Notes under the pieces: model-generated
What the model saw: only the letters and a program-made list of their open reading frames with translations
The model's database searches: none
What the model was told of the DNA's origin: nothing
Shown: piece by piece, positions 43,833 through 55,784 of the stretch
Numbering within the stretch: the first letter of the stretch is position 1
Layout of the letters: every line of letters starts with the position of its first letter
Source of the DNA: Gambelia wislizenii
Lineage: Eukaryota > Chordata > Lepidosauria > Squamata > Crotaphytidae
NCBI GenBank assembly: GCA_030847615.1
Contig: JAUMIR010000005.1
Location: 241,280,645-241,344,644 of the forward strand
Direction: 5' to 3'
DNA length: 64,000 nucleotides
Made by a program: the position numbers and the translations under genes

Positions 43833-44895
43833 ATGGTCCTATTGTCATTGTCTTTTGTAAAGTCTTCCAAATGTGCTATATGCCTTTGCTAATCTGTGAT
43901 CGATCTCTTTGTCAATCTTGGCATCAGAGGAGATAATGCTTCCCAGGTAGACGAACTGCTGGACGGACTTAAGCAAAGATTTGCCTACGGCAATGTGGGG
44001 ATGGTGGTGTTCATCCTGTGGTGCAGGCTGGTAGAGAACTTCCGTTTTCTTCAGCTTGACTTCCAGCCCAAACAGCTCTGCAACTGTTGCAAAGCAGGAT
44101 GTTAGGCGCTGCAGAGCTGCTTCTGTGTGGGCAACAAGGGCAGCATCATCAGCAAAGAGCAGCTCACGGACTAGATAGTTTAGAGTCTTAGTGTGAGCCC
44201 TCAGACGGCTACTATCAATACGGTAACAAACACCTGAGGCGAAGCACAAAAATCAGTGCATATAGAGCCATTGTACTGTCCATTCTCCTTTACAGGTCTG
44301 AAACATGGGTCACCTATCGCCACCACTTACGACTCCTCGAACGTTTTCATCAGCACTGTATACACACAATCCTAAATATACACTGGACTGACTATGTGAC
44401 GCATGTTGCTGTCCTTGAGCAAGCAGGAATCACCAGTATTGAGGCCATGATATTGAGAATACAGCTGCACTGGGCAGGGCACATTTCTAGGATGGAGGGC
44501 CATCGCCTCCCAAAAATAGTACTCTACAGTGAACTCGCCATGGGTCAGTGTAAGAGGGGCGCTCCAAAAAAACAATACAAGGACTCCCTGAAACAACATC
44601 ATGGGCTTGGCCAAATTGATCACCAACAATGGTCCGCCCTGGCCTCACATCGGGAGGCATGGAGACGCACTATCCACAATGCTGCAGCCTTATTTGAGAG
44701 CTCACGCTGAACAACTCTTGAAGACAACGCAGAAAGAATCACAACCCAGAAACATCACCCAAGGAGACCTTCTGCTGTGCTTTCTGCAACCGGGCATGTT
44801 TATCTCGGATTGGCCTTTTCAGTCATCAGCGCGCTTGCAGAAAGCGTGGGATGAGTCCTTCCTCAATCTTTGTTTGCGAAGAAAAGCCAGAGAGA
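43833..44895. mobile_element. Ingi/Vingi-like retrotransposon, third copy, 5' part inverted
   Basis: 44225-43845 on the minus strand encodes 'LLFADDAALVAHTEAALQRL', 'LKKTEVLYQPAPQDEHHHPH', 'QFVYLGSIISSDAKIDKEID'. 44222-44895 on + continues the same protein from 'NKHLR' to the CCHC-finger region and a short GA tail. The two pieces are adjacent in the parent element and meet back to back near 44222. Such an inversion is the product of twin priming. The minus piece keeps the FADD pair in frame. Confidence 0.85.
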
Positions 44896-44914
44896 CTGTC
44901 ATTGTCTCTGAGAG

Positions 44915-44921
44915 ATCCTCT

Positions 44922-44955
<34 letters not shown>

Positions 44956-44960
44956 TATTA
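44915..44960 (+). repeat. (CT)n(CA)n microsatellite
   Basis: Direct dinucleotide runs between the retrotransposon copy and the L1. Confidence 0.9.
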
Positions 44961-45102
44961 TTGCTGCTGCCCAGTAGCTGTTTGGCACTTTCTCAGCAAA
45001 ATCTTGTCTGACATGAGAGACCCTACTAGCAGCACTGCTGCCATCAGCATAGCCTCTTGCATCACAGAAGCATGGAATCCCACCACTGCAGAAAAGTAGT
45101 GC

Positions 45103-45120
45103 CATTGGTGGGGATATTTT
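45103..45120. repeat. L1 target-site duplication, 3' side
   Basis: CATTGGTGGGGATATTTT; partner at 48839-48856 differs at one base. Confidence 0.85.
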
Positions 45121-48100
45121 TTTTTAAAAAAATTATTGCAAAATTATTGTATATTCATACATTCATACATATATCGCATAAATTACATACATTATCAAAC
45201 AACAACACATAAAGCAATACAACACCTAAACAAGACCCAATACACAATACACAATACAATACAAGATACAATATGAAACTTAAACATATTTCCAACTGGC
45301 GAGTGTCGACTATGTTCTTATCGCTCAGTTGGTCAGTAAAATACATCAAATTTATAAACTTCCTTTCACTTTTCTTCTTCCTCTTCAAGTGTGTGATTTC
45401 ATGTTTCATTCTCATCCCAGTTCTTGGTTGTTTCATTAAGTTTCTGTTTCCTTTTTTTGATTTTCTCTATAACTTGTTATTTTATGTTTATTAACCATTC
45501 CCCTCCCCCTATTTCTTTCCATAGGGGTATCAAGTTCCTCCAGACCTCGCAGTCCTTTAAAGTTTTCTTTTCATCCAAAATTGTTGTTAGTCTGTCCATT
45601 TCGTACATCTCTAATAGTTTATATTTCCACTCTTCCAATTTTGGGGACTCCGCACTTTTCCAGTTCTTCGCAAGCACTATCCTGGCCGCTGTTACCATAT
45701 ATAATATAATCTTACTATAGATTTTCTTATCTTGGTTTCTTATGCCTTGTAACATGTTTAAGAGATATGTCTCAGGTTTACATGGGAATTCAATTTTCAA
45801 ATGCTTACATATATTCCAGTGTATTCTTTTCCAGTACCCCCTGACTCGTTTACAATTCCACCATACATGGAAGTATGTGCCCACTGCTTTCCCACATCTC
45901 CAGCATGTATTTGGAGATTTTTTATATATTTTTGCAATTTTATTCGGTGTAAGATACCACCTAAAAATCGACTTATAGAAGTTTTCTTTCAATCCATTAC
46001 TTCTTGTGAACATGATGTTTTTAGTCCATGCCTTCTCCCAGTCAGCTAGTGGTATTTGGTTTTTGCAGTCTCGGGCCCATGCAATCATGTATGGTTTTAT
46101 GGTTTCTTGTTCCAGATTCAATTTCAAGATTTCTTTATACATTTTTGACATAAATTTCCCTTTCTCTTCCCATATTATTTTATCTACTTCATTCATTTCT
46201 TCTTCTATTCCTTCTCCAGCTACATCTCTTTTGAATTTCTCTGTTAATTGTCTGATAAGAAACCAATGACAATGAATGTTCTCTTTCCTCAATTCTTCCT
46301 CCGTTTTCATTTTGTAAATTCCATTGTCTTTCTTTAGAATCTCTCTATACCTTAACCATCTATTTTTTACCAGATTTTCCCTTTTATAAAAGGCTTCATG
46401 GGTTGATATCCAAATAGGTATCTTCCAGTATAATTTTTCTTTGTATTTTAACCAGGTTTTTAATAGTGCGCGTCGGATGACATGATGGGTAAAATCTTTA
46501 TGTACCATGTTTTTTTTGTACCAGATATAAGCGTGCCACCCAAAGCGCAAGTTAAAACCCTCTAACTGCAACAATCTCAGATTCTCCAGTCGTATCCATT
46601 CTCTAATCCATAAGAAGCAACTTGCTTCATAATAGCTTCTTGTATCCGGGAAGGCTAACCCTCCCCTTTCTTTAACATCATATAATACCTTCCTCCTAAT
46701 TCGTGGTTTTTTCTTCGCCCATACAAATTCAAATATATCTTTATTTGCCATGTTAAAGAAATTTTCGTTATATAATATCGGGATGTTTTGGAACCAATAT
46801 AGTAGCTTAGGTAGTACCACCATTTTTATCACTGCCATTCTGCCCATCCATGATAAATTCAATTTGTTCCATCTTTCTAGTTCACCCTTTATATGCTTCC
46901 ACCCCTTGATATAGTTGTTTTCATATAGGTCTATGTTTTTACTTGTGATAACTATACCTAGATATTTTGTTTTATTTTCCACTTTGATTCCTGTGATCTT
47001 CTCTAATTGTTGTTCTTCCCCTTTATTCATGTTTTTTGTGATTATCACCATTTTATCCCTGTTTATCGTTATCCCGGCTAATTGACCATATTCCTCAATA
47101 GTTTTTAGTAACCTTTCAATATTCTCTATTGGGTTATCTAGAAAATATACCACATCATCCGCAAATGCTTTGTACTTGTATTGGTATTCTTGTAACTTGA
47201 TCCCTCTTATCTGTTGGTCTACTCTAATTTTCCTGTTCAAGATCTCCAAAACTATAATAAATAGTAAAGGAGATAGAGGGCAGCCCTGTCGCGTACCTCT
47301 CTTAATCGGGCATAATTTAGATTTCTCCCCATTAATTACTATATAAGCTTCCTGTTTCTTATATACCTTCTCAATCCAATCCGCATATACTTTTCCGATC
47401 CCCATTTCTCTTAATACTATCTTCATAAATTCCCAATTAACGTTATCGAAGGCTTTTTCGGCGTCCATGAATACCATTGCTAGTTTTCTTTCATTACGTT
47501 TTTCATAATACTCCACCACATTTAATAATGTTCTCAAATTATCCTTTGTATTCCTACCTGGTAAAAACCCATTCTGGTCTTCATATACCCAAGATGTTAG
47601 TACTTTTTTCAATCTTCCTGCCAATATATTTGTAAAGATTTTGTAATCGATGTTTAATAATGAAATTGGTCTATAGTTTTCCATTCTTGTTTGATCTTTC
47701 CCTTCTTTGGGTATGAGAACAATATTCGCTTTTCTCCACGTATCTGGTATATCTGTCTGGTTGATCTCATTTAGAAGTTTATGCAATGGTTGTATTAGTT
47801 CTTCTACAAATATCTTATAATACGCTACCGAGAAACCATCTGGTCCCGGGGCCTTACCGTTTTTTAGTTTTCCTATTGCCTCCCTAATTTCTTCGATAGT
47901 TATGGGTTCGTTTAAGTTTTGTTTTTGTCTTTCTAATATTTGCGGGATGTTTTCTTTCTCCAAATAGTTTCTGATTTTTTCCTGTGTTTCCTTTGAGCTT
48001 CTGTGCTCTCTGTAAATTCCACAAAAATATTTATGAAAGCCCTCTATGATTTCTTTTTGTTTTGTTAACCTTTCGTTATTTATCTTTATCTCTGTTATTA

Positions 48101-48838
48101 CTTTTTTCTCCCTCTCTTTTCTAATCTTCCACGCCAACCATCTTCCTGGTTTATTTGCATATTCAAAGTATTTTTGGCGGGCGAATAACAGTTTCTGGCC
48201 AATTTCTATATTCATCTCTATTTCCAACTGTTTTCTTAACAGTTTTATCTCTTTATCTATTTTCTCATCTCCAGGCTTTAGTTTGGCTATTTTTTCTTTC
48301 TGTCGTAGCTCTTCTGTAATTCTGTTTATTTTTTCTTTTCTATCTTTTTTCTCTACTATCTCCTGTCTCAATAATTCTCCCCTCACTACTGCTTTTCCCG
48401 CGTCCCATACTACATTCATTGATATCCCCTTATCCATATTTTCCATAAAGTACTGTTTTATAGTCTTCTTTGTTTGTTCTATTATTTTATCTTTTTTCAA
48501 TAGCATGTCATTCAATTTCCACTCAAAAGAGTTTTTCCTTCTGCCCATTTCCATTACTACCGGTGCATGATCTGATATTATTCTTTGCATTATTTCGACT
48601 TTTTTAACCTCTTTTTGTAATGTTTTAGATATCATAAACATATCGATTCTGGACCAGCTCTGGTGTCGGTCTGAGTAGAAGGTGTAGTCTTTTTCCGTGG
48701 CATGTCGATGTCTCCATATATCTATTAGTCCCAATTGGTCTATTAGCTCCCTTGCTTTATTTGGGAGTATCCCTTGTTTTCTTTTCCTAATTTCCCTACT
48801 GGACCTATCTTTTTCTACTTCGCATACTGCATTCCAAT
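45121..48838 (-). mobile_element. 5'-truncated L1 with open ORF2
   Basis: 3,718 bp bounded by an 18-bp duplication with one mismatch. The 3' end is an A tail on the minus strand (T-rich at about 45117-45126), then about 340 bp of 3' UTR containing CAATA/CA-rich sequence (45180-45290). The 5' end lies in the endonuclease domain of ORF2. Confidence 0.9.
45477..48838 (-). CDS. L1 ORF2, uninterrupted reverse transcriptase (endonuclease truncated)
   Basis: Open from the truncation point (first residues 'DWNAVCEVEKD') through 1,085 residues counted from Met at 48734 to the stop at 45477. Positions from that Met: 'SRIDMFMI' about 28-35 and 'SDHAPV' 54-59, the last endonuclease blocks; RT 'GKAPGPDGFS' about 293-302, 'MDAEKAFDNV' with catalytic D424, 'GTRQGCPLSPLLF' about 480-492, and 'FADD' 524-527 intact; a CCHC knuckle C-x2-C-x7-H-x4-C near 965. 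The N-terminal catalytic endonuclease residues are lost, so the copy cannot retrotranspose by itself, but RT is intact. It has no promoter of its own. Confidence 0.9.
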
Positions 48839-48856
48839 CATTGGTGGGAATATTTT
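48839..48856. repeat. L1 target-site duplication, 5' side
   Basis: CATTGGTGGGAATATTTT, one mismatch to 45103-45120. Confidence 0.85.
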
Positions 48857-50246
48857 GATAGCCCCAATTAATTAACTTTTCCCATAGAAAATTATAGAAT
48901 TATGATTAAACAGCTGTTGATATACAATGCTAATATATGAATAAGCATATACAAAATTTGAATGGGTGGGGAAATGAACATAGCTAATAAAGGTAATAAA
49001 CATGGGGTCCCATTCTGGAATTTACATGTGCCAAATCATGTTATCACATCAGTTTTAGTAGATTTCTTGTGAATGAGATGGGAATCTGAAAGAGTTTCTT
49101 TGCTCTTAGTTCAGGAACTGGATTTTTAAAACCTATTTTAAACTTTTATTTCTTAATAGAAACATAATGATGAGTAACCCCAGCACTGTCCCAGTTAAGT
49201 GCTCCATCTACAGAAGAATATTTGAGGGTATATTGAATGAGTATATATATAAATTAATTATATGGATATCTGTAAAGATTTTTTTAAAATGTTCTAATGC
49301 TTTATGTGTGGGATCCAGCTTCTAACCTCTTAGCACTGTTCCCACTTTCACAAGTTTTGATTTGCTTCCTGCTCCAATTCTTGGCAAGGAAATTGACTTT
49401 CAGAAGTAGGCTATTGGGCATAATAACATGTTGCTTACCAAACAAGTAGAAACTAAATAAGGTCTCCTGATCTAAACTTTTATCCACTTGGCTAATTAAT
49501 TTTCTGCACTAATAACCATGAAAATAGTTGCTGCTGAACATCGGAGCTCCTAGAAGTCTCTACAGCTAGTTATCCAAGAGCTGAAGTTCATTTTAAAACG
49601 AAAAAACTGCTAGAAAACAGCAACTTCCTAATTAGAGGCCCTCCTGTAAAGTTACTAAATTGGAGTTATCTGCTGTGAAATATATCTGTCATTAAAGGCA
49701 TTGTATACCTTAAGTGTTTCATAGCCTAGTAAATTAGAAATAGGAGGACACTGCCACTTAACCATTTTTATCAGTCACAATACTGGCCAACAATGAAATC
49801 AGGGTAAAATTCCATGTTTGCTGAGCTGGAATATCCCCCCTCTCAAAATTCTTCAATTTATGTTCATTTTTGAGCCTTAGGCAGGTTTTTGCCTCTCACA
49901 CATCAAGTTAGGAGAAAGATACCTGAGTACAAATGCAAACCCTACCCTGAAAGTCTCCATGCACCCATCAGAATTCCAGACCTCTGCATATTCAGTATAA
50001 AGATACATATCAGGTTCTATGATGGAGTCGGACACCTCACTGCCACCGCCTTGGGGCGTCACCCCATCTCCACTCTGATCAGGCTACAGGTAAATCCATA
50101 TGCCTTTCTTTTATGCACACATATACTCTGTCCAAATGCCCACTGGCACAAAGGGATTTTTATGAGAACAAAATTAAAAACCCACTTTTGATTTCAGGCT
50201 AGTTAACACAGAGATAGACCCTGGACTCTACAGTCCATTCCAACGT
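48857..50246. other. No gene; unassigned
   Basis: No repeat ends or domains recognised. ORFs up to 100 codons carry no known motif. Confidence 0.4.
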
Positions 50247-50249
50247 CTA

Positions 50250-50480
50250 TATATATAAAACTCTCAGGTATGTTTCCTTTCCCAGTGTGTTGATTGGCCA
50301 CTTACCTGACCAATTCCATCACTCCCCTCACTCCCTCAGCCAATCACAACCCACATGCAAATTCCTTCTCCACCTCACAATCCACTTCTGCCACTCAAAC
50401 TGCATCTACACCCCCAGTCTCACAAAGGCCCCTCCCTCTTCTCACTCCCTCAGCCACTCACCACCCACATATAAAACAAT
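50250..50480 (+). mobile_element. Helitron-like 5' terminal segment
   Basis: Begins TCTATATATATAAAACTCTC, the TC + TATATATAAAA start seen in many Helitrons, and continues with CACTCC/CTCAGCCA repeats. The first 100 bp match 55449-55580. No Rep/helicase coding and no 3' hairpin-CTRR end was found. Confidence 0.4.
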
Positions 50481-50484
50481 GCAA

Positions 50485-50990
50485 TATTATTTTCCTCTAC
50501 TGTAATGGCACATGTTCTGCTGGGTCAGTTGGTAAAACGTAAGTTCTTCTCCCTCTTTCTGGTGGGATACAGGCCTCACAAAGGGGCCAGCCTCCAGAAA
50601 TAGGCCCTGCAAGGCAGGTTGACCTCCCCTCACTCCCTGTTTAAAGCATTTGTCTGTCCTAAGGCTTCTCCATACACTCCCACTCATGCTGCTCCCTTGT
50701 CAATCGCCTTTGTTCTTGGCCTGGCTGGCAATGTCCTCTTTTCCCCTCTCCTCTGAGGTCCCCCTTCCTGACAACCTTCACTTGCCCCTAGGGTGTGACT
50801 GCTGGCTCTTGGGGCTGGCAGGGAATGGGGAGTAAGCCTCACCTCCTTCTCTGGCAGCAAGAGGGGGAGTGTTGCCTCTAGCCATGCCCAGTCATTATCA
50901 GCCTCTTCCACCAGGGCCATCCACTCAGCTTCTTCTCCACCTCCCCTCCCCATCTCTCTGTCGTAGCTGCTGCCCCCCCCCATTGCCAGG
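50485..50990. other. No gene; CT-rich unassigned DNA
   Basis: Short overlapping ORFs on both strands reflect composition; no domain. Confidence 0.35.
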
Positions 50991-50999
50991 TAACAGAGT

Positions 51000-51525
51000 G
51001 CAGAACTGGCTGAATGATGTCCCATGGCTTGGGTCCAACTTATCTTCGGAACCGCCTCCTCCCATACAATCCTTCCCGCGCACTCCGGTCCTCTGGGAGA
51101 AATTTGCTTAAGCCACAAAAATCTAGGCTGTCTGCAACCTCCCAGAGGGCCTTTTCGGTAATCGCCCCCAATTTATGGAATGGCCTGCCAAACGAGATCC
51201 GTCAGATGCGAGCTTAAGTAGCTTTTAAAAAGCACTAAAGACGGATCTCTTTCGGCAGGCCTTTCCTGATTAGATCCCAGCCTCAGGAGCTGTGTCTCCT
51301 GGCCTTTTTTTTTTAAAGTCTTATTTATATTTGTTTTTTTTAATGTGATTTTAGTTAGGTGGTTTTAATTTTATATTGTTTAATGTCTTTTTATGGGGGA
51401 GGGTGGGGGTGGGTGGTGCTTTTAGTCAGCATTGTAGCATTTTAATTGTTGGAAGCCCCCCCGATTGTTTTTAGCAGAGGGGCAGGGAATAAATAAATTA
51501 TTATTATTATTATTATTATTATCGC
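51000..51525 (+). pseudogene. L2-like LINE 3' end
   Basis: 'RAFSVIAPNLWNGLPNEIRQ' encoded at about 51146-51205, then 'LKTDLFRQAFPD' in another frame, a T-rich 3' UTR, and the terminal 'ccccgattgtttttagcaga' with an (ATT)n tail (51499-51522). The terminal block is shared with 7150-7200. Confidence 0.7.
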
Positions 51526-52645
51526 AGAAGTGAAGTCAAAAGTCAGTCCAGAAGTTTAGGAATATAGTGAGCAGCAAGGTCAGACAGTCTAGGGGACAAA
51601 AAAAAATCCAGGCAGACAACAAAGCAAGGGGATCCAGGGTGCAGAGCACAAAAGGAAAGGCAGACAAAACACAAAAGTTGTTTCTGGTGTCAGGCTACCA
51701 CTCTTTGCCCTTCTTAAAAAGGCTGGAACCAACTGGCTCTCATTCATGCCTTCCTCTTTCATGACATAACTAGCTCCCAGTGTGATTGTGTTTGGTTGTC
51801 CTACTTTGAGGCTTCTGTTTACCTTGAGAAGTTGACTCCTGGCCCATGACACTTTCCCCGCAGCAATTTCAATCTCCCACCATTCTCAACTGCCCCCAAA
51901 CATCTCCACAGCTCATCAAGCCACTCCAGTTTCCACAGTGCAGCTAGGCGGGGAAACATGCAGCATCTTTCAGTTTGTTCATCACCAGGTGCCAGGTTTT
52001 CTACAGCCTTGCAGTCAGCTGCCCTCCTCCCAACATCAATGATGGCAGGGCCCCCACTGCTTCTGGACCCCCTTCACAGATGGTCTTGGGTTGAACACCG
52101 TTATGGAGCTCACATGAACAGTAGCCCTGCCTTATTATCATGGAAGAGGGGTAGCCATGTGCAAAGGCCTGAATACTGTCAGACATGTGGGATGTTTGGG
52201 ACAGGGTTTCTGTGCACACCAATGTCCCCACCCCACTTTAGTTACAGACATAATCAGAAGGCCCTCACTTTGTTCTGTGACTCTTCATATTCTTGGTGAT
52301 CTCCACAAAGCCCTTCCTTTTCTCCAAAGACCCAGTGACCCTGGGTAGGCAGCAATACCTGCTCAGAATCCTTCCCCTTCTGCTGTTGCACCATGCACAA
52401 ATAGTCCTTCACAAGAGTGAAGCCCTTCCCAGCCTTCTCTGGTAGTCTTTCTGAGGTATAATCCACCAGCATAGTGAGGCTTCCTCATACCATATATCCC
52501 TTCATCCATCATATCTTGGGTGTACAATTGAGTGTCTTGAGTATACATAACACATACTAAAGTATAATTATTCATACATGTTTTAACCACTGCTAGAATC
52601 AATGGCACCTATTAGCTGCCATGTCACTGAGGCAATTAATCTGCT
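51526..52645. other. No gene; unassigned
   Basis: No domain recognised. The 51530-51860 segment has LTR-like composition, but no TG...CA pair could be supported. Confidence 0.35.
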
Positions 52646-52649
52646 CTGA

Positions 52650-53095
52650 GCTAATAATAATAATAATAATAATAACAATAATATCCTCCCTTTCTTCCAA
52701 TACATGGACTCAAGGTGGCTAGCAGTGTGTTTAGAAACAATACTCAAACATTAAAAATATAAATATAAAAATGAAATTTAAAAAACAAATTAAATGATTT
52801 AAAGTATTAAAACATTTAAAAACATTAAAAATTAAAATGCAATGAAACTATATACATCTTAAAAACTAAACTGCACAGCATGCACAAGCCCAGCCCCCAT
52901 CAGATTGTAAATGCCTGATGGCATGAGAACGTTTTTACTTGTTGCCAAAAGGAGAGCAGAGTTGGGGGCCATCCTGGCTTCTCTAGGGAGGGAGTTCCAA
53001 AGTCTAGAAGCAGCCACCAAGTAGGCCCTTACTCCAGACTTAAAGGATTTATCCAAGATGCCAAGCCTTGTCACAAAAATAGATTCACCACCTTA
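52650..53095 (-). pseudogene. L2-like LINE 3' end
   Basis: (TAA)n at 52652-52684, then 'cttccaatacatggactcaa'. Minus frame 53074-52859 holds 'YLVAASRLWNSLPREARMAP', the L2 ORF2 tail. Confidence 0.65.
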
Positions 53096-53099
53096 GAGA

Positions 53100-54695
53100 G
53101 CTCCCTAAAAAATTGGGATGAAAACTGGAGTGAATTCGTTGTTCCACTGAATAGAATTACTCCCTGAAATTTCACCTACTGGTATGTGTGATGGCATGGA
53201 AAATGTGTACATTGGATTGTGATGTGTACGTTAAAGAAAATGTAAGGTGATTTAATATAATTACAGAAGGAGTTAATTTTGGGGGACTAAAAATTCTTGG
53301 TATTAAGTTTGGACAGTTAATTTTTTTTTCTTGTAGCTTGCAATTTTTCAAACTGTTAATTGAACTTGGTTATTGTATTCCATGCCAGAGCAGGAAAGGT
53401 GCCAACCATTTTAATACAGAAATATGATTTGAAGTGTATTTAAAGGAATAAGCTGTGACAAGTAATTAAACCTGAGGTGTAAATGTCATTTGAAGAACAT
53501 TTATTCAACTACTGAAGCTAATAAATTAGAATTGACAAATGGTTAAAGCATCTGTCCCATTTAATCTTTCATCCTCTTGCATCTTCCATTGTATCCACTG
53601 ACTTTCTAATATTTTACCCAGATAAAATAAATCTGGGGTGTCCATTTTGATTTGTTAAATAGATGTGAATGTGTGCAAAGAGTCAGGCCTTCATAAATTA
53701 AAAGTAAAAACAGAAGGGCCCAGAAATCACCAAATAGTGCAGGATTAGTCCCTTGAATGGAATAAGATTGCAGAAGACCAAAGATATTACAGATATCATA
53801 ATTCCCTCAGACCACAAAACAGTTTTTATTAGAACAGTTAGAAAACTTGGGCCTAGAACAAGAATTGGCATTGTTTAAATGGCATCTGTGTAGTGCAGTC
53901 TTTGGAGCCAGGTGGCAGTGGTGGAAGAGAATGAAGATGTCAATGATTATTGAACAGGAAATTAACCGTCCTTGGTCTATGATCAGATATATTACTTTGA
54001 AGTTGTAGAGGGAGGCCTGGGTGCAAATCCCAGAGTTTGGAAACATTGCATTTTTGGCCAGCTCCCAGAATCTTTCAGCCAACATGGATTCTGGCTATAT
54101 TGGCTAGGGGATTCTGGATGTTGTGCCACCATGTCTTGGAAGAGCTTGAGGGAAGCCTTGGATCTATAGGATCCCAAACATTCTTGTATGCACCAGCATG
54201 TGCCACACCAAAAATATAGCTACACCAAACCTGAATAGATCAGTAGGAGGGAAATGAGATAACACCTGTTCATGAAAGGATGAAGCAGTAAATCCAGTCT
54301 GAGCTTTAGATGGAATTTTAAAGGCACCATCCTGGGTGCTGAACCTATTTTGGGCATTAGGCTCAGCACCTTGGACAGAAACTTTTGACACCTGAAGCAA
54401 AACATGGAGTGGATTTATTGCTTTTCTGAAGCCAGAGTCACCATGCTATGAGGTATGGCAGAGATCAAAAACCTCTCTCGTCCAGCGTTCCATTTACTAT
54501 AGTTGCCATCTGTCACTTGAGAAACCTTGTGCAGGACATGAACTCTACAGTATTTGCTATTTTTGGCACTGCCTGTCATTTACAGATATTCAGAGATACA
54601 CATTTCAAGAATGACAACTGAAAATATGTGTGAGAAAGAATATCTCAAACCCACAGGTTGGCCATACTTTTATTAGGACCACTATTATACACACA
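53100..54695. other. No gene; unassigned
   Basis: AT-rich without recognisable repeat ends or domains. Confidence 0.4.
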
Positions 54696-54698
54696 TGC

Positions 54699-54902
54699 AC
54701 AGGGTGAGGCAAAAGTCACTGGACAGTTACCAGTGCTGAGCATCCATTGAAAAGATTTAGATAATATATCTATGTATTAATTGATTTTAATCGATTTTGC
54801 TACTGGTTCAGCTTTTCTATTTATTTGTTTGTTAGTTTGTTGTTATTAAATTACAGATTTGCATTAATAAGTACAGCTATCAAGTGACTTTTGCCTCAAG
54901 CT
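54699..54902. mobile_element. Mariner-like MITE
   Basis: 'cagggtgaggcaaaagtcac' at the left and the inverse 'gtgacttttgcctcaagctt' at the right form TIRs around about 200 bp. CAGGGTGAGGCAAAAGT is typical of mariner-type ends. A TA duplication is not clear. Confidence 0.55.
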
Positions 54903-55068
54903 TATATAACGGGACTTGTTAGCCTAGAATTTTTCATGCATACAGTATCTTTACTCATACTTCTGAAATTATGAAAGTTTCACAAATATGAATAATTTAG
55001 GGCAGTTGTTCTTAACCTGTGGTCCACAGACATCCACCCAAGGGGGGCATGATGTCCTCACAGGATTC

Positions 55069-55271
55069 TGCTAAGGCAGTGCTTCTCAACCTGTGGGTCC
55101 CCAGATGTTGTTGGATTACAGTTCCCAAGAGCCCTGATGGTTAAATGCTGGTACTGCAGCCTCAGCAGCGGACTGCAGTACTGGCATTTAACCACTGTGT
55201 CACAAGGGCTCCTGGGAACTGTAGTCCAACAACATCTGGGGACCCACAGGTTGAGAACCACTGTGCTAAGG
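55069..55271. mobile_element. hAT foldback MITE with 8-bp duplication
   Basis: Element 55077-55263 (187 bp) starts CAGTGCTTCTCAACCTGTGG and ends CCACAGGTTGAGAACCACTG. TGCTAAGG is duplicated exactly at 55069-55076 and 55264-55271, as expected for hAT. The arms pair over about 83 bp and include a tRNA-SINE head-like segment ('gccctgatggttaaatgctg'). Confidence 0.85.
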
Positions 55272-55448
55272 ACTGATCTCTGCTCAACCCATGTGACAGG
55301 AGACAAGGCAAAGGCTGGCTGGTTTGGCCTGTGCATTGCTCTTCAATCCTCTCCAGCAACAAATTTTCAGGAAGAAGGAGAAAAGTCTTCCCTCCCCTCC
55401 AGTATCTCTGAGGGAAGGGTTAATGGATGGTATAATTGTATACTATTA

Positions 55449-55580
55449 TTATCTATATATATAATTATCTTGGGTATGTTGCCTTTTCCAGTGTGCTGGT
55501 TGGTTGCTCAGGAAACACACCCAACCAGTCACCACCCACATGCAAATTCCCTCTCCACCTCACAATCCACTCCTGCCACT
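55449..55580 (+). repeat. Helitron-like 5' segment, second copy
   Basis: 'tctatatatataattatctt' then 'cagtgtgctggttgg' and 'cacccacatgcaaattccct', aligning with 50250-50390. Confidence 0.4.
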
Positions 55581-55784
55581 CAATCTGTGGCCCAGATTGG
55601 GACCCAGACAGTAAACTGGCAGTGGCGACAGGATGCCTGCGATGGGACCCAGGCAGTCAGTCAACTGGTAGTGGCGGTAGAGGCGGCAAGGCAACAGAGT
55701 GAATCACCCTCAGCAATTCCAGGAAAAGTGTGGAATGCTGAGAAGGGGGAGGAAGAATTTAAATCCACTGGCTTACCTTACCTG

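Noticed and set aside
48046..48570. 174-codon + ORF
   Set aside because: Antisense shadow of the intact L1 ORF2.
50684..51118. 144-codon minus ORF
   Set aside because: GC-rich non-coding DNA partly over an L2 end; no domain.
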